A stretch of 64,000 bases of DNA from an uncultured Chloroflexota bacterium (GCA_937870825.1 CALMZO010000226.1:29560-93559); one strand, 5' to 3'; counted from the stretch's first letter, positions 17,149-27,345 are shown. The notes: generated by a model from the sequence alone, not told the origin. Numbers and translations: made by a program.

Positions 17149-17862
17149 TTATAACCGATTCGGTTCTTTTCGCACTTCAAACAAATAGCCCTCTTCGCGT
17201 ATCGTATGAATGTAACGCGAATCGCGCGCGTCGTCGTTTAACTTTTCGCGCAGCCCCGAAATTTGTACTTTGACTGCGCGCGGGTCAGCAAATTCGGGAT
17301 TGTCCCAGCCGGCATTCAAAAGATTTTGATAGCTGGCAATACGCCCTTCATTTTCGACAAGATATTTGAACAATTTCCATTGCAGGGGGGTTAGGTTGAC
17401 CGGTTTGTCGTCCAGACGTACGCGACGGCGCGGCACATCCACTTCGAGCTGTCCATCATAGCGGCGCGGTCCTTGGGGTGTGCGTTTTCGTTCGTATGTT
17501 CGCAGGCGATTCTGGATGTGCGCGATGAGAACATCCATGTTCGTCCCTTTGGAAATAAAATCCGTCGCGCCCTTGTCCATTCCGCGAATGCGATTTTGGT
17601 CTTGTCCCATTGCCGTCAACATGATGATGGGAATATCGGTGACCGCGCGCAAATGGTCCAACACTTCAAAGCCGTCCATGCCGGGCATCATAATATCCAA
17701 CAAAACCAAATCGGGATGCTGGTCATACGCGGCCCGCAAGCCCTCTTTGCCGCTGTGTGCGGCAGTGACGTTGAACTTGGCATCTTCCAACGTCACACTC
17801 AACACGCCGACGATATGCGGGTCATCGTCAATAATCAAAATTTTTGGAGATGAATTTGGCAT
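17149..17862 (-). CDS. OmpR-family response regulator
   Basis: 237 residues from ATG 17862, preceded by AAGGAGC. Receiver domain (about 4-120): acidic cluster IDDDPH, phospho-acceptor Asp in LVLLDIMMPG, Thr in IIMLTAM and the Lys position in DFISKG. The C-terminal winged helix (about 140-230) includes NLTPLQWKLFKYLVENEGRI and VKVQISGLREKL. It is 19 bp downstream of the giant kinase gene, so it is the likely partner. Target genes are not evident. Confidence 0.9.
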   Translation of the reverse strand: MPNSSPKILIIDDDPHIVGVLSVTLEDAKFNVTAAHSGKEGLRAAYDQHPDLVLLDIMMPGMDGFEVLDHLRAVTDIPIIMLTAMGQDQNRIRGMDKGATDFISKGTNMDVLIAHIQNRLRTYERKRTPQGPRRYDGQLEVDVPRRRVRLDDKPVNLTPLQWKLFKYLVENEGRIASYQNLLNAGWDNPEFADPRAVKVQISGLREKLNDDARDSRYIHTIREEGYLFEVRKEPNRL

Positions 17863-17881
17863 CGTAGTGCTCCTTGCGCGG

Positions 17882-20800
17882 CTATTCCTTTTTTGCGTCC
17901 GGGGGCGCAGGCGGTTTGGGTCGGCGCAGGGTGAGACAAAACGTTGTCCCGCGCCGCGCGTGGCTCTCAATGTGAATGTCTCCGCCTACTTCATGCAGCT
18001 TGGTTTGGACGAGCCATAAACCCAGACCGCTGCCGGGTTGGTCGGATTCGCCGCGCTGCCCGCGTTCAAAGAGCCGCGCCTGGAGTTCGGGCGGAATGGG
18101 CTTGCCCGCGTTGTGAACGTCCAGCTGCAGTGTATCGGAATTCGGCAAACGCCCGCGGAGCGTAATCCAAGAACCGGGCGGAGAATACTTGCACGCGTTG
18201 TCGAGCAAATTTTCGATGACGACATCGAGGCGCATTTCATCCGCAAGGACATGGTCGAACGCGCCTTGCATCCGAAACCGATGTTCGGGGTGAGTGAGCC
18301 GCCATCTCACAAGTTTCCGCCGCACCAACGCGCGCAAATCCACCTGGCTTTCTTCCACCGCTTCCTGCATGTGTTCCTGCTGGAAGGCGTTCAAGCGTTT
18401 GTTAAATGCCTGGAGTTCGCGCTGGGTATCGGCAATAATATCGAGGTGCTTGGTGCGGCTGCGCGCGTTCAAGTTCTTGTGCTGCAACTCTTGCGCGCTC
18501 CAAAGCATCGCGGAAAGTTTGTTGCCGAGTTGATGTCCCAGCAAATTGAGCAAGTCCACTTTGGCGCGTTCCGCTGCTTGTTCGGAGGTGCGGTCCCAAA
18601 ACGCACACACCGCGCCGCGTACTTTGCCGTTGACGTCGAGCAGCGGCGCGGCGGCTTCGCGTAATTGAATCACTTTGCCGTCGGGACGCGTGAGGAAACG
18701 CGGGGCAACACTGAACTGCACTTTTTTTTCTGCCATGGCTTCCAACACGATATTGTCGGGGCGGCGGTGCGCGCCCGCACGGGGTCCGTCAACATGCCAG
18801 CATTTGCCGCGCAGGTCTTGTTCCGTCAAACCGGTGATTTGTTGTGCCGCGCGATTCCAGGTCTGGATTACCCCTTCGTCATCCGTTGTGAATACGCCGC
18901 TGAAAACACTGTCGAGGATGGCGCGCAATTCGGCACTCTTCTGCTGTACTTTTTCGATTTGCTGTGCATTCGTCAGCGCGAGTGCGAGCGTATTGGCAGC
19001 CGCCTGCGCGAATTGAATCTCTGCCTGCTGCCACTTGTGCGTCTCTGCTTCAAAGATGGTGAGAATCCCCATCACTTGACGATTTGCCAACATTGGCACC
19101 ATCAAGAGCGAACGAAATCCTTCTTGCAAATGTCGTTCGCGCCAATGCGGTAACACATTCGGTTCGGTCTCAAGGTCAAAAATCGGATAGGGCTTTTGCT
19201 GTATCAAGACGCGGTGCAAGGGGGGATTGATAGCGATGGAATGTTCGCGCGCCTCTGGATTTTTGTAGCCCGCGCTCGCGCCCGTTGTGAGTTTACCATC
19301 CTGCACGAGGCGCACGCTCGCCGCGCGTACGCGCAACATCGCGCGAATTTTTTCAATGGACTCGTCGGTCAGCGTGTGACTGTCATTCACAGTGCCGCAC
19401 CACAATCCAAATTCCGCAAGCTGCATCAATTTATCAATGCGTGTTTCTTTATCTTCAAGCAAGTGTGCGTTGGCGAATGCCATCGAGACCTGATTGGCGG
19501 CGGATTGCGCGAGGCGAATTTCGGCGTCGGTGAACACGCGCGGCGTGTGAAAGTGAAACGACAACAGTCCAATCGTTTCGGCGGCGGTAATCACCGGAAT
19601 GATGAGACATGCTTTGAGATTGTAAAATGCTGCGCGCTCGGCAAAATCGCCGTCCAGTGTGGGTTGATGTTTCTCATCCAGAATACAAATTTGCTTTTCA
19701 TTGATGACCTTTTGCAGCCATGTTGTCATCGGCGGCGGTTGCTGTGGATAGACGACGCCATCCGAAGAATGAACGCGGACTACCTGTCCATCGCGCACGA
19801 GCGACAGGAGAACGCGGTCGGCTTTGAGCAAACTTTGTAAGGGCTCAAGCACGGTGTCAAGCAAAATTTGTTCGTTGAAAATGCCGGTGGTGAGTTCGTT
19901 CAATTCGATGAGCTGCGTGAGTTCGCGCACACGCGCTTCTTTTTCGTTCAAGAGCTGAACATTTTCGAGGACGTTGGCGATTTGCTGCGCATACGATTCG
20001 AGAAAATGGATTTCATGGGCCTGCCAAACGCGCCGCGTCCGTTGCGACACAAAAAGGATCCCGATTGTCTTGTTGCGTGCGACCATCGGCACGCCGAGGT
20101 CGGCGCGAAAATTATGTTCGGCAAGGATGGCGCGATGAATCTCGTCTTTGGCGTCCAGGTCGCGGTCTGTCGTAATGATTTTTTGAAAGTACTGGATGGG
20201 AAGGTGGTGATAGGGGTGGACGGGATAGACCAGCGTATTAAAATACTGCTCTGTCTCTGTGATAATGTGAAACCGGTCGCCTTTGAGCAAATGAAAGCCG
20301 CAGTAATCTGCGCCGAGCGCGCGGCGAATATCGCTTGCCACATACGGCAACGTGCTTTCGGCGGAACGGGTTTGAGCAATCAGATTGGCATTGCGCGCCA
20401 AAGACCGCAAGCCCTGCGTCTGCTGCAAGGATTCGCGGTACAGGCGCGCTGTTGTCAAAGCCGCCGCGGTCTGCTGCGCGAACGTTTCTGCCAATTGCAC
20501 TTCGTCGTCACTCCAGCAGTGCGCGCGGTGATAACAAATGTACATGATGCCCAGCGCTTTTTGTCCCGACACGAGGGGCACGCCGAGGTCGGCAATGATG
20601 TTGTAACGCCGCAGATAATCCAACTGTAGCGGATGCACCGGGTCTTTTTCCGAATCGTTCACGCGCAGCGGATAAAGCTCTTCAAGAATTTGATGCTGAT
20701 AGGGCTGGGTGGGCAGAAGGGTAGCTGCACTGAGCGGATGCGATTCCGCCACGAGCCGCAGCATGTTGTCACTGCGCATGTGAAAACTGACGTAATCGGC

Positions 20801-22864
20801 ACCAAAGACGCGGCGGATTTCGTCGGCGACGGAATACAGTGCCCGGTCGGGTGGCATCACCGCGCCGATAAAGCGTCCTACGCGCGCAAGCGCCTTGAGT
20901 TCGCCAACCTGCCGGGTCACTTTATCCAACAGCTGTTGATTTTCCAACGTGTTTGCAAGCTGCTGTGCGAACGCTTGAATCAAGCGCGCGTCGCGTTCAT
21001 GCCATTCCCGCCGCGTATCCTGGTTGACGAACAAAAGACCGATGGGACGGTCCTGAACAAACAAGCGCAGACCAAACGACGCGCGCAATTCCAATTTGCT
21101 CAGAATCGCGTGTTGTTCGGCGTCCACATTGGGGTCGTCGCGGTCTCGCACAATCAACGGTTGATTCGAATTTAGCAAACGCTGTTCGTACTCGGCAATG
21201 CGAAAGGTTCTGCCCGGCTCGCGCGTGTCCGTAGCCGTCACGTATTCAAAATGGTCATCGCGTACCAGGTGCAGCACCACATACGTCGCATTGAGGGCTT
21301 GCCGAATTTCGCCCAGCACGTGCGGCAGTGCACTCGCGCTGTACGGCGCGGCTTGCAGAATGTGTCCCGTGCGAATGACACTGCGCATCTCTTCGACTTG
21401 CCGTTTTAAAGCGCTTACCAGCTGCTGCGTGTGGAGTTTCAATCCCAATTGTGCCGAGATGCTCGTGACGAGTTGGATGTCATGGTCATCAAATTGCTGG
21501 AGCGTTTTGGAACCGACCATCGCCACCGCGTACACGTTGTTGTCAAAGCCAATGGGAAAGGTCAACAGGGTTTGATAACCGAACGCCAAAATCGGTTGCA
21601 CATCAAAACGCGGCATAGCGCGCAACTGGTCGAGCGTGAGCACGCGGCGCGTCAAAACGATGTACTCGATGAGATTCCACGTTGTCTCCGGGTTAAAGCC
21701 CGATTCATAAATCGCGCGGTCAAACGGCGCGGTCTGATAGGCTTGCACCAACGCGGGCTCCAGCCCGTGTTGCGCGACGAGGTCATAGTGGCCCTCTTCT
21801 TTGTTAATCAACACGATGCCAACCGCTTCGGCATGGGTGAGCTTGGCAATCAAGTCCAGTCCCGCGTTCAACGCCTCATGTTCCGCCATCGTATTGTTCA
21901 AGCGTGATGCGAGTTCCTGCAGCAGCTGCAATTCTTGATTGCGCGCGGTCAATTCCGCGAACGTCGCGCGCGTTTCGGTAATGTCGCGAAAAATTCCCTG
22001 CATCGCAGTCACATTGCCGTTCGCATCTTTTATGACCTGAAGCGATTCGCGAATCGTTCGAATTTCCCCATCTTTGGCGCGGACGTGCAAAATAAAATCG
22101 CGCACCAAGCCCTCGCGCTGCAAGCGCTGGCGCAGTTCACGCAAACCCTCCGGGTCCGCATCCGAGAGTTCGTCAATCCGTTTGCCGATGACCTCCTTTT
22201 CTCCGCGTTTCAAGGTTCGCAGCGCCGCCTCATTGACGCGGGTAATACGCCCCTGCGCGTCCGTTTCCCAAAAACCGTTCTCCACCTGATTCAAAAATTC
22301 ACGCAGCCATTTTTCCGATGTCGCCAGGGCATTGTGCGCGCCGATGCGCTGAAACGCCGTGCCGAGCTGCGCGCCGACGATATCCCAAAATTCTTGGCGC
22401 GCAGCAAACGCGTGCCACGCGCTTGCCATTTCCGGATGCGGGTCGCCCGCCAACACCAAGAGACCAACGGCGGTCTGTCCCGCCTGCAGCTTGGTTATCA
22501 AAGGCGCGGTGATTTTGTGCGCCCTCAAAATTCGACGAACGCGGTCGGCGAGTGGCTCGAACGCGTCCGGCGTATTTAGCCGGGTGAAAAATTCCGGTGG
22601 CAGACCGAGCGCACTCAAATCATCTCGCAGGTCGGGCGGCACACGGCGCGGTTGTTCGGGGACGACGCGCAGGGTTTGGGCGTTGCAGAGCAGAAAAAAG
22701 CCAAGTCGAAAGGGGAAGAGGACTTGGAGGGTATCCAGCGCGTAGCTCGCGAGGTCACTGACAGTCGCACTTTGATTCGCTGCCGCGACAATTTCCAACA
22801 GCCGCGCGCGTGCCGATGCGTCGGCATCGCTGTCGAACAGGGCGGAAAAGGGTTCTTGTAACAT
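17882..22864 (-). CDS. Giant cytoplasmic multi-GAF/PAS sensor histidine kinase
   Basis: 1660 residues with no membrane segment. Order: N-terminal GAF-like domain (about 15-170), PAS (about 190-305), six more GAF-type units between about 315 and 1300, each starting with a helical LxxLAxxxxxI pattern, a second PAS (about 1305-1420), a dimerisation/phosphoacceptor helix near 1430-1500 and a HATPase (about 1530-1650) with N-box IENLLDNACKYSPPG, G1 DVHNAGKPIP and G2 GSGLGLWLVQTKL. The H-box reads LLGHQLGNKL: the His is present but the usual acidic residue after it is Gln. It probably integrates several small-molecule or redox signals and signals to the OmpR-type regulator 19 bp downstream. Confidence 0.9.
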   Translation of the reverse strand: MLQEPFSALFDSDADASARARLLEIVAAANQSATVSDLASYALDTLQVLFPFRLGFFLLCNAQTLRVVPEQPRRVPPDLRDDLSALGLPPEFFTRLNTPDAFEPLADRVRRILRAHKITAPLITKLQAGQTAVGLLVLAGDPHPEMASAWHAFAARQEFWDIVGAQLGTAFQRIGAHNALATSEKWLREFLNQVENGFWETDAQGRITRVNEAALRTLKRGEKEVIGKRIDELSDADPEGLRELRQRLQREGLVRDFILHVRAKDGEIRTIRESLQVIKDANGNVTAMQGIFRDITETRATFAELTARNQELQLLQELASRLNNTMAEHEALNAGLDLIAKLTHAEAVGIVLINKEEGHYDLVAQHGLEPALVQAYQTAPFDRAIYESGFNPETTWNLIEYIVLTRRVLTLDQLRAMPRFDVQPILAFGYQTLLTFPIGFDNNVYAVAMVGSKTLQQFDDHDIQLVTSISAQLGLKLHTQQLVSALKRQVEEMRSVIRTGHILQAAPYSASALPHVLGEIRQALNATYVVLHLVRDDHFEYVTATDTREPGRTFRIAEYEQRLLNSNQPLIVRDRDDPNVDAEQHAILSKLELRASFGLRLFVQDRPIGLLFVNQDTRREWHERDARLIQAFAQQLANTLENQQLLDKVTRQVGELKALARVGRFIGAVMPPDRALYSVADEIRRVFGADYVSFHMRSDNMLRLVAESHPLSAATLLPTQPYQHQILEELYPLRVNDSEKDPVHPLQLDYLRRYNIIADLGVPLVSGQKALGIMYICYHRAHCWSDDEVQLAETFAQQTAAALTTARLYRESLQQTQGLRSLARNANLIAQTRSAESTLPYVASDIRRALGADYCGFHLLKGDRFHIITETEQYFNTLVYPVHPYHHLPIQYFQKIITTDRDLDAKDEIHRAILAEHNFRADLGVPMVARNKTIGILFVSQRTRRVWQAHEIHFLESYAQQIANVLENVQLLNEKEARVRELTQLIELNELTTGIFNEQILLDTVLEPLQSLLKADRVLLSLVRDGQVVRVHSSDGVVYPQQPPPMTTWLQKVINEKQICILDEKHQPTLDGDFAERAAFYNLKACLIIPVITAAETIGLLSFHFHTPRVFTDAEIRLAQSAANQVSMAFANAHLLEDKETRIDKLMQLAEFGLWCGTVNDSHTLTDESIEKIRAMLRVRAASVRLVQDGKLTTGASAGYKNPEAREHSIAINPPLHRVLIQQKPYPIFDLETEPNVLPHWRERHLQEGFRSLLMVPMLANRQVMGILTIFEAETHKWQQAEIQFAQAAANTLALALTNAQQIEKVQQKSAELRAILDSVFSGVFTTDDEGVIQTWNRAAQQITGLTEQDLRGKCWHVDGPRAGAHRRPDNIVLEAMAEKKVQFSVAPRFLTRPDGKVIQLREAAAPLLDVNGKVRGAVCAFWDRTSEQAAERAKVDLLNLLGHQLGNKLSAMLWSAQELQHKNLNARSRTKHLDIIADTQRELQAFNKRLNAFQQEHMQEAVEESQVDLRALVRRKLVRWRLTHPEHRFRMQGAFDHVLADEMRLDVVIENLLDNACKYSPPGSWITLRGRLPNSDTLQLDVHNAGKPIPPELQARLFERGQRGESDQPGSGLGLWLVQTKLHEVGGDIHIESHARRGTTFCLTLRRPKPPAPPDAKKE

Positions 22865-22971
22865 GGTTGGTTGGGAAGCGGGAGACTGTCGGAATTATAA
22901 CTCGAAAACCACGCGAATTGGATACAACTTTTGTATGATATTTATTTAGAATTGGTAAAGACGACTTGTGA

Positions 22972-22977
22972 TAGAAT
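22972..22977 (+). promoter_or_regulatory. -10 box close to the holB start (possible leaderless mRNA)
   Basis: TGTGATAGAAT with TAGAAT at 22972-22977; the ATG is 9 nt further on and no ribosome site precedes it. The -35 region is weak. Confidence 0.4.
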
Positions 22978-22986
22978 CGTGCGGCA

Positions 22987-24081
22987 ATGAAGGCAAACGA
23001 ACGGTGGGGGATTGTCGGACACGCGTGGGCGGTGGACTCACTGGAACACGCGATACGCACCCGGCGCGCGGCGCACGCGTTTTTGCTCGCCGGACCTCAC
23101 AGCATTGGCAAAACGACGCTCGCGCGCGCGTTGGCGAAACGGTTGCTGTGTATGGCGAATGATGCGTCTGTCGGACAGGGCGATTTGTTCGGAGGGGTTT
23201 CCGCCCACGAACCGCCTTGCGGCGAATGTCGCGCGTGCGTAAAAAATGCCAAAGGCGTGCATCCTGACGTGATGCTGCTCGAAGGCGTGCCGTCGCGTGA
23301 CTATTACAATAAAAACGGTTCGATGGTGCCGCCGCGCAAGAGTGACCGCGAGAAACGCATTTTGCTGGTTGACCAAATGCGCGATATGGAAAAATGGTTG
23401 TCCACCGCGCCGTTCGAGGGCAAATCCAAAATCGGCATCGTGCGGCGTTTTGAAGACGCGAATGAAGAAGCGCAGAACGCGTTTTTGAAAACATTGGAAG
23501 AACCGCCGTCGCACGCGATTTTGATTCTCACCGCGCAGGACGCGGGATTACTTTTACCGACGATTGTTTCGCGTTCGCAGCCGCTTACCCTTCGCCCACT
23601 CGCCGTTGAAACGGTCGCGCGCGCGCTTGTGGAAAAATGGAACGCGCAAGAAGCGGACGCGCAGCTGCTCGCGCGCATTTCAGGCGGACGCCTGGGCTGG
23701 GCAGTGCGCGCGTTGAGTACGCCAAATGTTTTGGATATGCGCCGCGAGGCATTGGGCGCGCTGAACGCGTTGGTGCAGGAGGGACGCGCGGAACGCATTT
23801 CACGCGCGGAAAAATTGTCCAAAGAGGCAGGGGAACTGCCGCAAATGTTGGAAACGTGGCAAACGTGGTGGCGTGATCTTTTGCTGCTCGCGTCGGAACA
23901 AAACGCGCGTGTGACGAACGTGGATTATTTGAACGCATTGCAAGCGCAAGCGGGCATGTTTTCGCTCGAAGAAATCCAACGCGCGTTGAACGCAACACGG
24001 AACGCGGCGCGACAATTGGGGCAGAATGTGAATGCGCGGCTGGTGACCGAAATTCTCGCGTTGAGTTTGCCGAGGGTTTAG
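22987..24081 (+). CDS. holB: DNA polymerase III delta-prime subunit
   Basis: 364 residues. AAA+ clamp-loader fold: Walker A GPHSIGKTTLARAL near residue 36, a zinc-type cluster CGECRAC near 80, DEAD-box-like VDQMRDMEKWL region, the LKTLEEPP motif near 175 (hallmark of delta-prime/gamma subunits) and the SRC-like IVSRSQPL sensor. Residues about 210-360 are the lid and collar helices. It helps load the beta sliding clamp at replication. Walker B is degenerate, which fits delta-prime rather than DnaX. The gene is single and convergent with the PHP gene. Confidence 0.88.
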   Translation: MKANERWGIVGHAWAVDSLEHAIRTRRAAHAFLLAGPHSIGKTTLARALAKRLLCMANDASVGQGDLFGGVSAHEPPCGECRACVKNAKGVHPDVMLLEGVPSRDYYNKNGSMVPPRKSDREKRILLVDQMRDMEKWLSTAPFEGKSKIGIVRRFEDANEEAQNAFLKTLEEPPSHAILILTAQDAGLLLPTIVSRSQPLTLRPLAVETVARALVEKWNAQEADAQLLARISGGRLGWAVRALSTPNVLDMRREALGALNALVQEGRAERISRAEKLSKEAGELPQMLETWQTWWRDLLLLASEQNARVTNVDYLNALQAQAGMFSLEEIQRALNATRNAARQLGQNVNARLVTEILALSLPRV

Positions 24082-24123
24082 AAAAAAACAAAACCCGTCC
24101 TTGTGAGGACGGGTTTTGTTTTT
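24082..24123. terminator. Bidirectional terminator between holB and the PHP gene
   Basis: AAAACCCGTCC / GGACGGGTTTT stem, 6-nt loop, A-tract on the left and T-tract on the right. Confidence 0.9.
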
Positions 24124-24969
24124 TTACACCATCTTTTCTTTCGCGCGTTTTAGTTTTTCCACCACCTCAATCGGTACATTCACCTGTCCCAGCGCGCTCA
24201 TGTGTCCCATGCGATTGAGCCCGTGAAAATCGCTGCCGCCTGTCGCAAGCAAGCCGTACTGTTTTGCCAAATCAACGAGTTCGTGCTGCTCGCGGTCATT
24301 GTACTGCGCGTAATAACATTCGATTCCCACAAGTCCTTTTTGAACGAGTTCGGGAAGGATGCGCGTGACTTCACGCGGATGCGCGAGAACGGGGACAGCG
24401 CCGACGGCGCGAATCATTGCGACAGCTTGATGCGGCGACGCGCTCTCGTATTCCACATACGCGGGCTTGGCGCTGGCGAGATATTTGTCGAATGCTTCTT
24501 GAATCGAGCTGACATGTCCGGCGGCGAGAAGTGCGCGCGCAACGTGCGGACGCCCAATCGCGGCGTCGCCCGCAATCGCGGCAACGGCGTCAAATTCCAC
24601 AGGCACGCCGAGCGCGGCAAGTTTCGCCAAAATTTTTTGCGCGCGCCCCAACCGTCCTTCGCGAAATTTGTCCGCGAGCGCGATGGTTGCAGGGTCGCGG
24701 TCATCTACCAGATACGCGAGGACATGTATTTCGCGTTTTTCCCAATCGGTTGAAAACTCGACGGCAGGAATGATTTCAATATCGTCGAAGGCTTTGGCAT
24801 AGTCAACCGCGCGTCCGATTCCTGCAATCGTATCGTGGTCGGCGATGCCGAGTACGGTGACGTCGCGCGCGCGCGCGATTTGGACCAGCTCTTCGGGGGA
24901 ATGTTCGCCGTCAGACGCGTTGGTATGCGCGTGCAAGTCCACGCGCATTTTTTTTGTCAGCTGGGACAA
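24124..24969 (-). CDS. PHP-domain phosphoesterase (YciV/RNase AM-like)
   Basis: 281 residues. A TTG at 24969 is chosen because GGAG lies 7 nt upstream; the ATG at 24948 has none. Metal ligands in order: DLHAHTNASDG, GIADHDT, EFS, HVLAYL, HPREV and GGSDFHG near the end. These are the nine ligands of the tri-metal PHP site. Relatives remove 3'-phosphates from nucleoside 3',5'-bisphosphates or trim RNA 5' ends. The insert near residues 110-170 is the family's helical lid. Confidence 0.85.
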   Translation of the reverse strand: MSQLTKKMRVDLHAHTNASDGEHSPEELVQIARARDVTVLGIADHDTIAGIGRAVDYAKAFDDIEIIPAVEFSTDWEKREIHVLAYLVDDRDPATIALADKFREGRLGRAQKILAKLAALGVPVEFDAVAAIAGDAAIGRPHVARALLAAGHVSSIQEAFDKYLASAKPAYVEYESASPHQAVAMIRAVGAVPVLAHPREVTRILPELVQKGLVGIECYYAQYNDREQHELVDLAKQYGLLATGGSDFHGLNRMGHMSALGQVNVPIEVVEKLKRAKEKMV

Positions 24970-25006
24970 TGGATGCTCCGATGAAAATTTTTTGGGGAGG
25001 GGATTG

Positions 25007-25059
25007 GTAGCATAGCGCCGCAGATGCGCCGTAACGACGCACAGACGGCGCTATGCTAC
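25007..25059. repeat. Inverted repeat with 14-bp arms
   Basis: GTAGCATAGCGCCG at 25007-25020 and its complement at 25046-25059, with a 25-nt spacer. It lies between spoVS and the PHP gene, both on the minus strand. No T-tract, so not a clear terminator. Confidence 0.6.
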
Positions 25060-25066
25060 GAGAAAT

Positions 25067-25399
25067 CTAAGCCGCTTCGAGTTCCGCGACGTCAGTATGA
25101 TGATTGTTGCTGTGCGGTACGTTCGGCGCCTCGTCGCTGGCTCGCGATTCAATGTAGAGACGAACCGCAGTACGTTCTTCGCCGTTAATGTCCACTTCGG
25201 CAAAGGTCGGTACGACCGCAAGGTCGAGTTGGTCTTGCTGCAAATAACTGCGCGCAATCGCAATCGCTTTGATTGCTTGATTCACCGCGCCCGCGCCAAT
25301 CGCTTGGACTTCGGCTTTCCGATACTCACGAATCACGCCTGCGATCGCGCCAGCAACCGCAGTCGAACGGGACTTGGCAGAAACTTTGATGGTATCCAT
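25067..25399 (-). CDS. spoVS: SpoVS-family protein
   Basis: 110 residues. The N-terminal 86 match the SpoVS pattern: IKVSAKSRSTAVAGAIAGVI, then VQAIGAGAVNQAIKAIAIAR and a TFAEVDINGEERTAVRLYI strand region. SpoVS is an Alba-like small protein that may bind nucleic acid; it acts in spore coat formation in Bacillus but is also found in non-sporulating Chloroflexota and Deinococcus-Thermus. A 20-residue acidic/His tail follows the core. It is next to rny, as in other genomes. Confidence 0.9.
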   Translation of the reverse strand: MDTIKVSAKSRSTAVAGAIAGVIREYRKAEVQAIGAGAVNQAIKAIAIARSYLQQDQLDLAVVPTFAEVDINGEERTAVRLYIESRASDEAPNVPHSNNHHTDVAELEAA

Positions 25400-25711
25400 G
25401 TTACGTTTAACTCCCTATTACACCACAACCCAAATAACGCGGAGCAGTTGGACCCGAGTACCTCCATGCAAAACTTGGGGCGGTGTGTTGGAACGCATCT
25501 CAAAACGCGAGAAGGTTGCCTCGAGTTTGGAATTTTGAGACACGTTGTGACTCTGGTGTGGCTGCTAATTTGATACTCGATTCTTTAGGAATGAGTCGCG
25601 GCATTGCATTTCTGGTTTTTTAATGAGAGAGCGGCGTCGCGCATCCGCTCCAACCTCAAGACCTTGATTGTATGCCGACGGACATAAGCGCACATGAGGG
25701 CGAGATTAAAA
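25400..25711. other. Non-coding gap between rny and spoVS
   Basis: About 310 bp, AT-richer than the genes. It should hold the spoVS promoter and the end of the rny transcript. No convincing hairpin with T-tract or reading frame was seen; the plus-strand frame 25097-25573 is antisense to spoVS. Confidence 0.5.
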
Positions 25712-27253
25712 TTATTTTGCGTACTCGACCGCGCGCTGTTCGCGTATCACCGTTACTTTGATTTGTCCGGGGTATTCAAGGTTTTCTTCAATCTTGCGCG
25801 CAATCATTTTGGACAAGTTGATTGCGGATAGGTCGTCAATCTGCTCCGGTTTGACTATGATACGTAATTCACGCCCTGCTTGAATCGCATACGATTGTTG
25901 AACACCGGGCATGGCATTCGCCATGCCTTCCAATGCTTCGACGCGCTTGAGATATTGTTCCAGTGACTCGCGCCGCGCCCCCGGGCGCGCGCCCGAAATG
26001 GCATCCGCGGCGGTCACCAGTACGGCTTCGATATTTTTTGGTTCCACTTCGCCGTGATGCGACGCAATCATGTTGCATACATTTTCGGGAACGCCGTACT
26101 TGCGGGCATATTCCGCGCCGATGATGGCATGCGCGCCGCCGACTTCATGCGTGACCGCTTTGCCGATGTCGTGTAACAGCGCGCCCATTTTCGCCGCTTT
26201 GACATCTGCTTTGAGTTCGGAGGCAATCATGCCCGCAAGATGCGATGTTTCTACGACGTGCGCGAGGACATTTTGTCCGTACGATGTACGAAATTTTAAC
26301 GAGCCGAGCATTTTGACAAGTTCGGGATGCAGCCCGCCGATGCCCGTTTCCAAAACGGCGGCTTCGCCTGCTTCGGAAATGCTCTTGTTGACTTCTTCTT
26401 CGGCGCTTTCGACAATTTTTTCGATGCGTCCGGGATGAATCCGGCCGTCGCTTATCAACTTTTGTAACGAAACACGCGCCACTTCGCGACGGATAGGATT
26501 GTGCGATGAAATAATCACCGCTTCGGGGGTATCGTCCACCACGAGGTCAACGCCGGTCAGCATTTCAATCGCGCGGATGTTTCGCCCTTGTTTGCCGATG
26601 ATGCGCCCTTTCATTTCATCACTCGGCAGCGGCACCAGCGAAACGGTGCTTTCGACCACCTGGTCGGACGCGACGCGCTCAATCGCGGTGGTGAGAATTT
26701 CGCGCGCGCGGCGTTCGCCCTCTTCGCGCGCGCCGCCTTCGATTTCACGAATGATGCGCGCGGCGTCCTGGCGGGTTTCTTTTTCCACCGCTTGCAAAAG
26801 CAGCTGCTTGGCTTCGTCGGTGTTCATTTGCGCGACGCGCTGAATTTCCAGCAACTTTTTGTTTTCCAATTCGTCCATCCGCGCTTTGGCGCGGTCCGCT
26901 TCCTTTTCTCGATTTTCGAGTTTGCGGCTGCGGTTCTCGATTTGCTCCAGTCGTTTGTCGAGGGCTTCACGGCGCTGTCGCAGTTGGTCTTCTTCGCGCG
27001 ACAGTTCCATGCGTTTGCGTTTGTTATCCGCTTCTTGTTCGTTGCGAATGGCTAACGCCTGGTCTTTGGCTTTGAGAATAATATCTTTTGCCTGTGCGTC
27101 GGCTTCGACCAATTTCTTGGCCAGCTCGGCGCGCTGTGTTTCCAATTCGACCCTTTTTGCCGTAAAGACACGCGACTGGAGGAAATAGCCCACCGCAAAC
27201 CCGGCGGCGCCGACAATGACGGCGACGATGAGGGTAACGATAAGGGTGTCCAT
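25712..27253 (-). CDS. rny: Ribonuclease Y
   Basis: 513 residues. N-terminal membrane anchor (about 4-24), a long coiled coil (about 28-200, rich in Glu/Arg/Lys/Ala), a KH domain with GRIIGKQGRNIRAIEMLTGV near 220 and an HD domain with LLHDIGKAVTHE near 365. This is the standard RNase Y order. The enzyme starts decay of many mRNAs at the membrane. Length is normal (about 510-520). The gene is single, with spoVS downstream. Confidence 0.95.
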   Translation of the reverse strand: MDTLIVTLIVAVIVGAAGFAVGYFLQSRVFTAKRVELETQRAELAKKLVEADAQAKDIILKAKDQALAIRNEQEADNKRKRMELSREEDQLRQRREALDKRLEQIENRSRKLENREKEADRAKARMDELENKKLLEIQRVAQMNTDEAKQLLLQAVEKETRQDAARIIREIEGGAREEGERRAREILTTAIERVASDQVVESTVSLVPLPSDEMKGRIIGKQGRNIRAIEMLTGVDLVVDDTPEAVIISSHNPIRREVARVSLQKLISDGRIHPGRIEKIVESAEEEVNKSISEAGEAAVLETGIGGLHPELVKMLGSLKFRTSYGQNVLAHVVETSHLAGMIASELKADVKAAKMGALLHDIGKAVTHEVGGAHAIIGAEYARKYGVPENVCNMIASHHGEVEPKNIEAVLVTAADAISGARPGARRESLEQYLKRVEALEGMANAMPGVQQSYAIQAGRELRIIVKPEQIDDLSAINLSKMIARKIEENLEYPGQIKVTVIREQRAVEYAK

Positions 27254-27345
27254 GAATCCTCCAAGTTACTTGCAAAAGTAATCAGTAGCGTTCGATTACG
27301 AACGCAGCAGTACTCGGCAATCAGTTACTGAATACGGATGACTGG

